Below, one piece after another: positions 54,987-63,639 of a DNA stretch of 64,000 nt. The position numbers and the translations under genes are program-made. The notes under the pieces were generated by a model that made no database searches, was not told where the DNA came from, and saw only the letters and a list, made by a program, of their open reading frames with translations. The number at the start of each line of letters is the position of its first letter. Positions within the stretch are counted from its first letter, which is position 1. Source of the stretch: Geobacter sp. UBA6151 (GTDB lineage Bacteria; Desulfobacterota; Desulfuromonadia; Geobacterales; Pseudopelobacteraceae); contig DIUT01000037.1 in assembly GCA_002423105.1 (NCBI GenBank), forward strand, positions 1 through 64,000, given 5' to 3'.

Positions 54987-55640
54987 ATGCGAGGCATAGT
55001 GAAGGATCTGACGGCAAAACAGTTTGAAATCCTCGAATTCATTGCCAAGTGGCAAGCAGATAACGGCTTCCCCCCGACCCAGGCTGAGATTTGTAAACAC
55101 TTTGGTTTCAGTAGCCAGAACGCTGTGCGGAATCATCTACAGCATATCGAAAAAAAAGGCCATATCCGTCTGAACTCTGGAAAAGCCCGCGGCATTCAGT
55201 TATTGGCGTTGATACCCCCAGTCATTGAACAGCAGGACAATACAATCCCCTTACTCGGCAGAATTGCAGCTGGTTTGCCTATTTGGGCGGAACAAAACCT
55301 GGAGGGTCATCTACCCGTGCCTCCGGCCTTATTCGGGGGTGGAGAAATATTTGCGCTTCATGTTCTTGGCGACAGTATGGCTGGTGCCGGTATCAATAGC
55401 GGTGATATCGCCATAATCAAGAGAATGGATCGGGTTGAAAATGGAGAAATCGCTGCAGTACTGGTGGAACAGGAAGCCACATTGAAGCGCGTATTTTTTT
55501 CATTGGCTGCCTTGGTTCTAAAATCGGAAAACCCCGCGTTTAAAGACCTTACTTGCGACATGGACAAAGGCGACTCTGTCCGTATCCTTGGACGCTACCA
55601 GGGAATCATTCGAACCGCTGACAATCGGTGCTGCCCATGA
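54987..55640 (+). CDS. LexA-like self-cleaving repressor (second LexA)
   Basis: This 217-residue protein has an N-terminal LexA-type winged helix (DLTAKQFEILEFIAKWQADN, PPTQAEICKHFG) and an S24 peptidase. The cleavage site is A95-G96 (IAAGLP), Ser130 is in LGDSMAGAG and Lys167 in ATLKRV. The 34- and 37-residue spacings are those of E. coli LexA (84/85, 119, 156), so RecA-triggered self-cleavage is likely. Paralogue of lexA at 34977. It overlaps the methyltransferase gene by ATGA (4 bp). An alternative start is GTG at 55002. Translated from the island promoter, it probably represses the operon. Confidence 0.93.
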   Translation: MRGIVKDLTAKQFEILEFIAKWQADNGFPPTQAEICKHFGFSSQNAVRNHLQHIEKKGHIRLNSGKARGIQLLALIPPVIEQQDNTIPLLGRIAAGLPIWAEQNLEGHLPVPPALFGGGEIFALHVLGDSMAGAGINSGDIAIIKRMDRVENGEIAAVLVEQEATLKRVFFSLAALVLKSENPAFKDLTCDMDKGDSVRILGRYQGIIRTADNRCCP

Positions 55641-58600
55641 ATCTTCTAGCCTCTATCAAAGCGTATGGCTGTAATGATGTAGTTTTGCTGGACGGCGCGA
55701 CTCCCAGGCATTTGGACTACCTTGACCTGTTGAAAGCTTCCGGCAATGGCAACCTGACAGTTGATGCCGTTGCAGAGTTCCAGGCAAGGCCACTGCTCTA
55801 CATCGTATCGGAAAACCGGGCAAAACAGCTTGATAAAGAAAAGATTATCGAATTACAGCACCTTCTGGCCAACAGAGGGGAGCGGGCCTACCTGGGTGTC
55901 TTGAGTCCGGGGGAGTTGAATGTATACCCCATTAATCTGGATCGTGCGATCCTGGCGCGCGGTTATAAAGAGACCATCAGGCCCGACTCTGCAGCAGCGC
56001 CGCTCTTCTTTCAGAGTGTTGTCAATGATTTATTCGAATTGAAAGGGCAGCCAAAAGCCCCTGATTATGTTTTTGAAGAAATCCACACTTTGATGCGCCG
56101 CTCATCCGAAAAACTTATTGAAACCATAAATCCGCTGGATGTCCTTTCGCTCCTTGGCCGGGCACTTTTTTTCCGTTTTCTTTGGGATCGCAGAATTATC
56201 AGACCGGATGAGCTTGGCGCCATTTGTCCACAGGCAAAATCCCACGGTGACTGTTTTAGCAATGTTGCCTGTTCAGTAGCAACCTGTCTTTGGCTTGATG
56301 AAACCTTTAACGGAGATCTGCTTCCCCTTTCCGGTCCGTTTGAAGATGTATTTGCCCATGCTGACACGCAAACCGGCGGCAAATTATTTGATCATTTACG
56401 AGCCATTCTCGAAGGGTGGGAACATACGGGAACTGGGCAATTTCAAGGCAAGCTGGATTGGGGTGATCTGGACTTTGCTCATATACCCATTGGGGTGCTC
56501 AGTCAGGTATATGAAAGTTTCAGCAGGGTATGGGATGCTCAGCGCTCGGAAAATACCAGTGTCTACTACACCCCCAAAAACATTGCCCGTTATCTGGTTG
56601 ATGATGCATTTGAAGGGGTTGCCAACAAGAAAGACGCTCATATCCTTGACCCCAGTTGCGGCGCGGGGATTTTTCTGGTTCTTGCGTTCCGGAAGCTTGT
56701 TGCCGCCCGTTGGGCAATTGACGGAAAAAGACCAAACACAAAGATAATTCAAGACATACTGTACGGCCAGCTCTGCGGTTTCGATGTCAGTGAATCCGCT
56801 CTGCGTCTGGCCGCATTATCGCTTTACGTTACCGCAATTGAATTGAATGATTCGCCCCGCCCCCCTAAGAGTCTGAAATTTCCCAAACCGCTTCAGGGGG
56901 TTGTTCTTCATAATCTGAGAAAGCCCGAGGAGTATGACAGCCGTGGGTTTGTTTTGGGGAGTTTGCGTCCCGATCTTCCCGAAGAGTTCAATGGCCGGTT
57001 TGATTTGGTCATCGGCAATCCGCCGTGGAGTCGGCTCCGGGGAGATGATGAGGAGTCAAAGAAAGAGAGCCAAGCCCATGGTGCAGAATTTACCGCTTTG
57101 ACCCGTAGGATACTGCAAGATCGTGGGCTTACCGATATTGCAAAGGTATACAGTAATCCCGACAACAACCCGGATCTGCCGTTTTTATGGAAATCATCGC
57201 AATGGGCAAAACCGGGCGGTATTATTGCCATGGCACTCCATGGGCGAATTTTTCTGAAACCGACTCAGGTCGGTATCAGCGCGTTTAACGCTATTCTTCG
57301 TGGTCTTGAGATTACCGGTATTCTGAATGGCTCAAACCTGTCGGACACTAAGGTGTGGCCGCGCATGAATCAGCCATTCATGCTCTTTTTTGCCAGAAAT
57401 AAAGTCGCTGCTGAGAACCATCACTTTTATTTTGTGACGCCACATTATGAAAAGCGCTTGAACGACAAGGGGCGCTTGCGGATTGATTATCAGTCGGCTC
57501 AACCAATAGCTGTATCATCAGTCCTCAAGGATTCCTGGCTGCTGAAATCACTGGCATTAGGCACTGTTCTTGATGCGGAGGTGTTTCGAAAAATCAATGG
57601 ACTAAAATGGCCTAATGTAAAATCATATTGGGATAAGCAAGGATTATACTCTGGTCTAGGATATAACTGCTCGCCAAAACAGCCTCAGAGTCCAGAATCC
57701 TTCCTGCAGGATTTGCATGATTTCGTGCCGCCAGAAAATGACAATTTTTTTATCGATGTATCTTTATTGGTTGATTTTGGTCCATCATCTGCTCATAGGC
57801 CTCGTGACCCTGAACTGTATGCGCCACCGGTACTTATAGTTTCAGAATCTCCGGGAGGAGGACTAAAATCGCCCAAGTCATGGGTAGTACTTCAAGCAAC
57901 TGCTTTCTCTTCAAGTTATTATGGATTTTCGGCTAATAGCAGTAAGTTAGCGGATTACGAAATTGCGCTGCTTCACTTGATAACCCACACAGAACTATTT
58001 AGGTACTATGTGTTAATGACGAGTTCAAAAATGGGTGTGGAACGAAGAACTTTTCTTAAGTCAAACATAGAGAATTTTCCGTACCCTGAAATAGGAGAAT
58101 TAACAGAGGGTCAACGCCGACGTGCCATAGAACTTTCTCAGCAGCTTGAATCAACTCCAGACAAACCATGGCAGGAGATCAATGACTTCATCTTCGACCT
58201 CTATGGTCTTGATGCATATGACCGTCAGGTTGTAAAGGACACTCTTGAAGTTGCTCCTCCCTATAAAGAGGCGCGAGACCGTGCCAATAACGCCCCGGCC
58301 AGAAAAGAACGCGAGGCATTCTATACCGAACTACAACAACTGCTTGACCCTTCTTTTGCCGTTACCAATGAAGCAGTAACGGTTAGTGAAATAGTGGCTG
58401 AGAGATCGGATATTCTTGCTCCTTGGTATTTCTTCGCCGTTTCGGCGTCGAATAAGCCCATGTGTTTTTCGCAAACAACCCAGAGGGAATTGATTTCTCA
58501 AATTACCGAGGCAGCCACGGAAACTGGATGTAGTAGGGTAGTTGTCCATGAAGACGGTAGGTTGCTGGTGGGAATTATCGGCCAATACCGATACTGGACA

Positions 58601-58675
58601 TTGAGCCGTGCCCGCCTGTGCGCCCTGGACATACAGCGTAACCACCTTGACGTTTTCCCTGTAGGGAGAACCTAA
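55637..58675 (+). CDS. N6-adenine DNA methyltransferase (large, target-recognition type)
   Basis: This 1012-residue protein carries the SAM-binding motif I ILDPSCGAGIFLVLAFRKL (about residues 336) and the catalytic motif IV IGNPPWSRL (about 460), as in N6-adenine methyltransferases of type I and type IIG. Residues 1-330 form a region I do not recognise. Residues about 640-840 (KMGVERRTFLKSNIENFPYP) resemble target-recognition sequence. No nuclease motif was seen in the chain. The ATG at 55637 overlaps the repressor stop (ATGA). A GTG start three codons earlier is less likely. It ends 1 bp into the next gene (TAATG). The methylated DNA sequence is unknown. Confidence 0.9.
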   Translation: MNLLASIKAYGCNDVVLLDGATPRHLDYLDLLKASGNGNLTVDAVAEFQARPLLYIVSENRAKQLDKEKIIELQHLLANRGERAYLGVLSPGELNVYPINLDRAILARGYKETIRPDSAAAPLFFQSVVNDLFELKGQPKAPDYVFEEIHTLMRRSSEKLIETINPLDVLSLLGRALFFRFLWDRRIIRPDELGAICPQAKSHGDCFSNVACSVATCLWLDETFNGDLLPLSGPFEDVFAHADTQTGGKLFDHLRAILEGWEHTGTGQFQGKLDWGDLDFAHIPIGVLSQVYESFSRVWDAQRSENTSVYYTPKNIARYLVDDAFEGVANKKDAHILDPSCGAGIFLVLAFRKLVAARWAIDGKRPNTKIIQDILYGQLCGFDVSESALRLAALSLYVTAIELNDSPRPPKSLKFPKPLQGVVLHNLRKPEEYDSRGFVLGSLRPDLPEEFNGRFDLVIGNPPWSRLRGDDEESKKESQAHGAEFTALTRRILQDRGLTDIAKVYSNPDNNPDLPFLWKSSQWAKPGGIIAMALHGRIFLKPTQVGISAFNAILRGLEITGILNGSNLSDTKVWPRMNQPFMLFFARNKVAAENHHFYFVTPHYEKRLNDKGRLRIDYQSAQPIAVSSVLKDSWLLKSLALGTVLDAEVFRKINGLKWPNVKSYWDKQGLYSGLGYNCSPKQPQSPESFLQDLHDFVPPENDNFFIDVSLLVDFGPSSAHRPRDPELYAPPVLIVSESPGGGLKSPKSWVVLQATAFSSSYYGFSANSSKLADYEIALLHLITHTELFRYYVLMTSSKMGVERRTFLKSNIENFPYPEIGELTEGQRRRAIELSQQLESTPDKPWQEINDFIFDLYGLDAYDRQVVKDTLEVAPPYKEARDRANNAPARKEREAFYTELQQLLDPSFAVTNEAVTVSEIVAERSDILAPWYFFAVSASNKPMCFSQTTQRELISQITEAATETGCSRVVVHEDGRLLVGIIGQYRYWTLSRARLCALDIQRNHLDVFPVGRT

Positions 58676-59370
58676 TGGCCGTAGGTTTCTTTACACAGGA
58701 CATTAAGTTTACCTTGCCACATCCACCCATCCCCCAACGGATGATCCTGATTCTCTGTAATGTTATCAGACGTGCCTGGCAACTGCTTGCTGAAAACCCG
58801 CCGGAAAACTTTCATCTACAATCAGCGAATGAAGACGTTATTACCCAGATTTTGGTGGAGATCATCGAAAATCGTTTGCGGAAAAGCGGAGAAGTTGCGG
58901 GATTCAACCACGTTTTTTTCGGCAAGGTTTTTCGCGGGCCGGAAATTACAAACTTTGACAAGAATCACCCCGACAAAGAACCGGATATTTTCTTTGATCT
59001 TAAACGGGAGAAATGCCCCGTGTATAGCGATCAGGATGGGCTCTTTGTTGAATGCAAGCCCGTTGACAGTAATCATCCCTTATCATCCTGCTACTGTCAA
59101 AAGGGCCTGATTCGATTCGTAAACGGCGACTATGCCTGGGCTATGCAGGACAGCATGATGGTAGCATATGTAGCTGGTGGGTACACCTTCAACAAGCTCG
59201 CAGCAATTCTTAATGACGACAAGCTGAGTGCCAGCCTGAAAACGAAAAACCATTCCGAAATCATAGAACATTCCATTTACCGCTCAAACCATAAAAGGGA
59301 GTTTGACTGGCTGGGAAATCACGGGCCAGCATGCGCCATATCAATAACACACCTCTGGCTTCAGTCCTGA
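58675..59370 (+). CDS. Predicted PD-(D/E)xK nuclease of the methyltransferase operon
   Basis: This 231-residue protein has the pattern of PD-(D/E)xK endonucleases: helix acid E53 (ANEDVITQILVEI), D104 after a beta strand (KEPDIFFDLK), and E126-x-K128 (DGLFVECKPVD). A helical part with KGLIRFVNGDYAWAMQDSMM follows. The family is not one I can name. It overlaps the methyltransferase stop by one base, and GGGAG lies 6 nt before the ATG. It is probably the restriction partner of the methyltransferase. Nuclease activity is inferred from the pattern only. Confidence 0.72.
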   Translation: MAVGFFTQDIKFTLPHPPIPQRMILILCNVIRRAWQLLAENPPENFHLQSANEDVITQILVEIIENRLRKSGEVAGFNHVFFGKVFRGPEITNFDKNHPDKEPDIFFDLKREKCPVYSDQDGLFVECKPVDSNHPLSSCYCQKGLIRFVNGDYAWAMQDSMMVAYVAGGYTFNKLAAILNDDKLSASLKTKNHSEIIEHSIYRSNHKREFDWLGNHGPACAISITHLWLQS

Positions 59371-59401
59371 TTTACAATTGCATAATTCGTGCAGGCAACC
59401 C

Positions 59402-59729
59402 ATGAAAGAAAAAAACTGCAAATACGCAACAGCACTGCCGAGTTCCACCAAGCAGGCGGGTGAAAGCATCATGGAGGTGCGGGTTGAGGATGAAACGGTC
59501 TGGCCGACGCAAAAAGCTGATGGCGGTGCTGTTTGAGGTTGACGTACGCACGATCAATGGGCACTTGAGGAATATCTATCAAAACGGCGAGCAGTCGGGA
59601 GGCAACTATCCGGAAATTACGGATAGTTCAAATGATGGAAATCGGGATGTGGGAAGGAATCTGAATTTCTACAACCTCGACGCCATCATTGCCGTGGGTT
59701 TCCGAATGAACGCCGCGCGTGCCGCGTAA
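59402..59729 (+). pseudogene. Broken RhuM-family gene (virulence RhuM / KilA-like)
   Basis: An ATG at 59402 reads VEDETVWPTQ, then a frameshift near an A5 run at about 59512 continues the family pattern in another frame (MAVLFEVDVRTINGHLRNIY; FYNLDAIIAVGFRMNAARA). A stop at 59729 then cuts the protein well short of full RhuM length. RhuM-like proteins are often phage- or island-borne. A short coding-like tail (KDRRFESDFDRHIKKLLED) follows and may be further remnant. Not functional as it stands. Confidence 0.7.
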
Positions 59730-59860
59730 GGACCGCCGGTTCGAGTCAGACTTTGACCGGCATATCAAAAAGTTGCTGGAAGATTGATAAAAGGAACCTG
59801 TATCACCGGCACACATGAGTACTTCCACGTTTCACCACCATTTCCGCTCACTGATCGCCC

Positions 59861-60346
59861 TCAGACTGACAACTCTTTGCGTTTGCGTGCCGCCCGCAGG
59901 TTGAAACATTGCAGATAGGTCAGAATTGTCAGCAAAAATGAGAAGTAGGCGGCGGACAGGATAAGGGAAGCGCCACGGCCTTTGCCGGTATCGGGAATCA
60001 GGATGATGAACAGCACAAAAAAACCGAGAACGCTGATTTTCCACAGATCACCCAGCAGCCGCCGCCGCCGTAGCGCAACCAGTTGCTCAGGCGTGACACC
60101 TGCCAGGCCTGCTTCAACTTCCACCGCCAGATCGCGGCCTGACAGCCACCAGGCAGGGTAGAGCAGCAGCAGCTGCACCACGAAGGCAACTATCACGGCC
60201 TTGAAGAAATAGTCCGGTGTGCCCTGCTTTGCGAACAGCAGCATGAAGTTGTAGGCCACAAACAGAAACAGGCCCACAAGGCCCACCTGTACCAGACGGT
60301 AGATGTGTGTGAGCCGTTTAAGCCTGCTGAAATCATAGGTTGCCAT
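59861..60346 (-). CDS. Small four-helix membrane protein of unknown function
   Basis: This 161-residue protein has four transmembrane helices: VGLVGLFLFVAYNFMLLFA, VIVAFVVQLLLLYPAWW, ISVLGFFVLFIILIPD and LILSAAYFSFLLTILTY. A basic cytoplasmic stretch (VALRRRRLLGDLWK) sits between the second and third. The start (MATYDFSR) lies behind AGGAGGATACC. A 135-residue upstream extension of the frame overlaps the kinase in antisense and is not real. Its gene is divergent from the histidine kinase. Confidence 0.75.
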   Translation of the reverse strand: MATYDFSRLKRLTHIYRLVQVGLVGLFLFVAYNFMLLFAKQGTPDYFFKAVIVAFVVQLLLLYPAWWLSGRDLAVEVEAGLAGVTPEQLVALRRRRLLGDLWKISVLGFFVLFIILIPDTGKGRGASLILSAAYFSFLLTILTYLQCFNLRAARKRKELSV

Positions 60347-60451
60347 GGTATCCTCCTGCCGTCGGTAAAACAGCTTTGGTATCTTGTGCGGCTTCGGGTT
60401 ATAACAGAGCCGTGCCGCAGGCACAACCGCGAAAGAAAGGCTGTCTCCGCT

Positions 60452-61396
60452 TTGAAACAGATTCGTCGCATATTCAGTCCGGTCAGTGCGCTGGTGGCCG
60501 TCCAGGTGGTCTGGGTAGCGCTGGTGGTGTTCTGGATTACCTGGTTTATTGGAAGAAACCGCGAGGTGAAGGAACTGGCTGTCCGCTACCGGAGCGAACT
60601 GCTGGTGCGCGGGGCCGGCTGGACTGACCTGGTGCAGGGGTTGCTGTTGCTTTCCATTCTGCTGGTCGGGGTCTATGCCCTGTTCCTGTTCTGGCGCCGT
60701 CAATCGCGGCTGTACCAGCAGCAGCGGGAGTTCATTACCCAGGTGACCCATGAACTGAAATCGCCTTTGGCATCAATCCAGCTGCATTTGGAGACGATCC
60801 GGCTGCGCAGGCCGCCGGAAGAACGTCTGAATGCCTTTGTGGAAACCATGCTTGACGATACCCGGCGGCTCCAGTCCCAGATCGACAACCTGCTGCTGGC
60901 GGCCCGTCTTGAGCAACGGTTGCGTCCTTCGGATTTGCGCGAAATTGACCTGAGCGCGTTTGTTGCCCGCTATCTTGACGAAAACCGCGACCGGCTGCCT
61001 CCGGGAACCCGTCTGGAAATGCAGCTTGAAGCGGATATCCGTGCTGCTGTGGAGCCGGATGAAATGGGTACGGTGTTGCGCAACCTGCTGGAAAATGCCG
61101 TGCTCTATTCGCCGGGCCAGCCTGAGATCGTGGTGCGCCTGATTCGTGATGGCCGGTATGTCGTGCTTTCAGTCCAGGATCATGGACAGGGAGTATCCCA
61201 GAGCCAGTTGAAAAAGATATTTCAGCGTTTTTACCGGGTTGAGCAGCCCAGTGATCGTATCCGGGGCACGGGGCTGGGGCTGTATATCGTACAGACGGTT
61301 GCAAAAAATTGCGGCGGGTCTGTTGCGGCGGCAAGCGATGGCGTGGGGACAGGCTGTACCATTACCCTGCGTCTGCCGGTGCTGGAGAAGAAGTAG
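60452..61396 (+). CDS. Sensor histidine kinase
   Basis: This 314-residue kinase has two transmembrane helices (VSALVAVQVVWVALVVFWIT and LVQGLLLLSILLVGVYALFL) flanking a 45-residue periplasmic loop. The H-box is FITQVTHELKSPLASIQ (about residue 100). The HATPase has N-box NLLENAVLYSP, G1 DHGQGVSQ and G2 GTGLGLYIV. The signal is unknown. The start at 60452 is TTG, behind AAAGAAAGG, and begins KQIRRIFSPVSAL. No response regulator gene is adjacent in this window, so it is an orphan. A GTG start 147 bp earlier is possible but unlikely. Confidence 0.9.
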   Translation: MKQIRRIFSPVSALVAVQVVWVALVVFWITWFIGRNREVKELAVRYRSELLVRGAGWTDLVQGLLLLSILLVGVYALFLFWRRQSRLYQQQREFITQVTHELKSPLASIQLHLETIRLRRPPEERLNAFVETMLDDTRRLQSQIDNLLLAARLEQRLRPSDLREIDLSAFVARYLDENRDRLPPGTRLEMQLEADIRAAVEPDEMGTVLRNLLENAVLYSPGQPEIVVRLIRDGRYVVLSVQDHGQGVSQSQLKKIFQRFYRVEQPSDRIRGTGLGLYIVQTVAKNCGGSVAAASDGVGTGCTITLRLPVLEKK

Positions 61397-61449
61397 GCGC
61401 GGTTAGTGTCGTGCCAGTACCGTTGCTGTGTTGTATCGGGGACGATTGA

Positions 61450-61857
61450 ATGAGTGATGTGCGGCATATCCAGGTAAGTTGCGCCATTATCGAGCGCGAA
61501 GGCCGTGTCCTTGCGGCCCGGCGTAGCGCCGCGATGAGTCTGCCGCTCAAGTGGGAATTCCCCGGTGGCAAGATCGACCCGGGCGAATCTCCTGAAGCAT
61601 GCCTGGAACGTGAGCTGATGGAAGAGATGGGGATTCGGGTGCGAGTGGGAAAACGCCTGCCATCCCAAGATCACCGGTATCCGGCCTTTGCAGTGACGCT
61701 CCATCCTTTTGTCTGCGCCATAGAATCGGGGGAAATTGTTCTCCACGAACATGCCGACATGGTCTGGCTGCCCCCGGAACAGCTCCATACGCTTGACTGG
61801 GCCGAGGCGGATGGACCGGTAATTGCGTCCTATCTGGTTTACACGGGGAGCGGTTGA
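61450..61857 (+). CDS. Nudix hydrolase (MutT-like)
   Basis: This 135-residue protein has the Nudix box (GGKIDPGESPEACLEREL, then MEEMGI; catalytic glutamates in REL-MEE). It hydrolyses nucleoside diphosphates linked to other groups, possibly oxidised dNTPs (MutT). The ATG lies 54 bp after the kinase stop. Start ribosome site is weak. Context gives no further clue. Confidence 0.92.
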   Translation: MSDVRHIQVSCAIIEREGRVLAARRSAAMSLPLKWEFPGGKIDPGESPEACLERELMEEMGIRVRVGKRLPSQDHRYPAFAVTLHPFVCAIESGEIVLHEHADMVWLPPEQLHTLDWAEADGPVIASYLVYTGSG

Positions 61858-61927
61858 TCAGCTCCCGGTTGTTCTCTGCTGCCGGCAGGATCACTGAAGA
61901 ACCGTATTTTTGCGTATGGAGAAATTA

Positions 61928-62362
61928 ATGACGAGTGAGAAGACCCAAAATTGCAGTATGTGCAACCGCTGGAAGAGCGACGAAGCGTTGCGGATCATGG
62001 AGTTCCGCCTGAGTTATCTGGTGCTGAACCGTGACCAGTTCTTTCCCGGCTACTGCCTGCTGTTCACCAAACAACATGCCACCGAACTGTTTCACCTTGA
62101 GCAAAAGGCCCGCCAGGAGTTGATGGAGGAGGTCAGCCGGGTGGCCTGTGTGCTGTCCGGTCTGTTCAAGGCAGACAAGATCAACTATGAGCTGCTGGGC
62201 AACATGGTGCCCCATATCCACTGGCATCTGGTGCCCCGTTTGCGGCACGATCCGCTCTGGCCGCGTCCGGTCTGGGCCGAGCCGCACCAGGAGCTACTGC
62301 TGACAGACGAAGAATACCGTCAGCGTAGTGCCGCAATCCGGCAGGCTTTGGAGGCGGTATGA
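61928..62362 (+). CDS. HIT-family hydrolase
   Basis: This 144-residue protein has the HIT motif HIHWHLVPRL (about residue 96). N-terminal cysteines (CSMCNRWKS) may bind zinc. HIT proteins hydrolyse nucleotide phosphoramidates or dinucleotides. The ATG at 61928 lies 5 nt after TATGGAG. ATG 61916 and TTG 61910 are weaker. It overlaps the M16 peptidase gene by 4 bp (ATGA), so the two are coupled. Confidence 0.9.
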   Translation: MTSEKTQNCSMCNRWKSDEALRIMEFRLSYLVLNRDQFFPGYCLLFTKQHATELFHLEQKARQELMEEVSRVACVLSGLFKADKINYELLGNMVPHIHWHLVPRLRHDPLWPRPVWAEPHQELLLTDEEYRQRSAAIRQALEAV

Positions 62363-63639
62363 CCGAGCCGCTTTCTACGACGCTTGCCAACGGTTTGCGG
62401 GTGGTGACGGTGTCGTTGCCCCATCTGCACAGTGCTGAAGTGGCGGTCTATCTGAAGGTAGGCGGCCGGAACGATCCCCAGGGGCGGACAGGTCTTGCCC
62501 ACTTTCTGGAGCATATGCTGTTTCGCGGAACAGCGGAATATGGTTCCTCTCTGGAAATTGAAGCTGCTTTCGAAAGCCTGGGCGGCTGTGTTAATGCTGC
62601 AACCGATGCCGACTCAACCTGCTTTTTCGGCAGAATCCATCCACGCCATACTGCGCAGGGGCTTGCAATTCTGGCCTCCATGCTGTTGCGTCCCCGCCTT
62701 GAGGGGGTTGATCTTGAACGGCGGATCATCGGCGAAGAGGCGCTGCAGGATCTCAGTGAAGAGGGGGAGGAGATCAATCCGGATGTGGTGGTGGGACGGC
62801 TGCTCTGGCCGGGGCATCCCTTGGGGGGATCAGCCCTGGGAACCCTGGATGATCTGGCGCGGATCACCGAAAAAGATCTGCGCCAACATCTGGACGCCTG
62901 GTATCGCCCCAACAACGCCGTGATGGTGGCTGCCGGTCCTCTGGAACATCAGGAACTGGTTGCAGCAGCCGAAGCCTGTCTGGGGAGCTGGCAGCCTGCT
63001 CCGTTGCCGGAACAGCGTGCCGTTTCCCCGGAACTGCCGCCCGGCCCCGCAATGGCGCTGGTAAAGAACCCGGATAGCCAGGTGACGGTGCAACTGGCAT
63101 TCCGTTCGTGCCAGCGGGATTCTTCCCGCCTGATCACGCTGAAGGTGCTGCGCCGCCTTCTGGCTGGCGGCGGTTGTTCGCGCCTGCATCTGGCGCTCCG
63201 TGAAAAACTGGGGCTGGTTTACTCCGTTGATGCGGGCATGGGGGCGTTTGATGAAACCGGCTGCTTCTCCATTGACCTTTCCACAGCTCCGGAAAACCTG
63301 ATGCAGGTCCTTGAAGTGACCTTGTCCGAGTTGCTCAGGATCGGGGAAGAACCGTTGCCGGAGCAGGAGTTGGAACGGGTCAAGACGGTTTACCTGGCAG
63401 AGCTGGATTACAGCAGGGATTCGGTGACTGAAATGGCGGTGCGCTACGGCTGGGGTCTCCTGATGGGAGTCAGCCGCAGCATTGATGAGGATCAACAGCT
63501 GGTGCAGGACGTAACGGCACAGGGAGTGCGTCAGCTGGCACGGGAACTGTTCAGGCCGGACAACCGTTTTCTGGGGGTCATCGGCCCGGTGGCGGGCATC
63601 GATCAGCAGCGGCTGGAGACGATGCTGCGCTCAGTGTAG
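62359..63639 (+). CDS. M16-family zinc metallopeptidase
   Basis: This 426-residue protein has the inverted zinc motif HFLEH (about residue 49, AHFLEHMLFRGT), and the downstream E in EAAFESLGGCVNA helps bind zinc. It matches the short bacterial M16B/PqqL-like peptidases (about 420 residues). Substrate is unknown. It starts in overlap with the HIT gene, and its 3' end overlaps the convergent Sir2 gene by 9 bp. Confidence 0.93.
   Translation: MTEPLSTTLANGLRVVTVSLPHLHSAEVAVYLKVGGRNDPQGRTGLAHFLEHMLFRGTAEYGSSLEIEAAFESLGGCVNAATDADSTCFFGRIHPRHTAQGLAILASMLLRPRLEGVDLERRIIGEEALQDLSEEGEEINPDVVVGRLLWPGHPLGGSALGTLDDLARITEKDLRQHLDAWYRPNNAVMVAAGPLEHQELVAAAEACLGSWQPAPLPEQRAVSPELPPGPAMALVKNPDSQVTVQLAFRSCQRDSSRLITLKVLRRLLAGGGCSRLHLALREKLGLVYSVDAGMGAFDETGCFSIDLSTAPENLMQVLEVTLSELLRIGEEPLPEQELERVKTVYLAELDYSRDSVTEMAVRYGWGLLMGVSRSIDEDQQLVQDVTAQGVRQLARELFRPDNRFLGVIGPVAGIDQQRLETMLRSV

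Noticed and set aside
60347..60751. 135-residue upstream extension of the minus-strand membrane protein
   Set aside because: It overlaps the histidine kinase in antisense, has no membrane or domain pattern, and a good ribosome site marks the later start.
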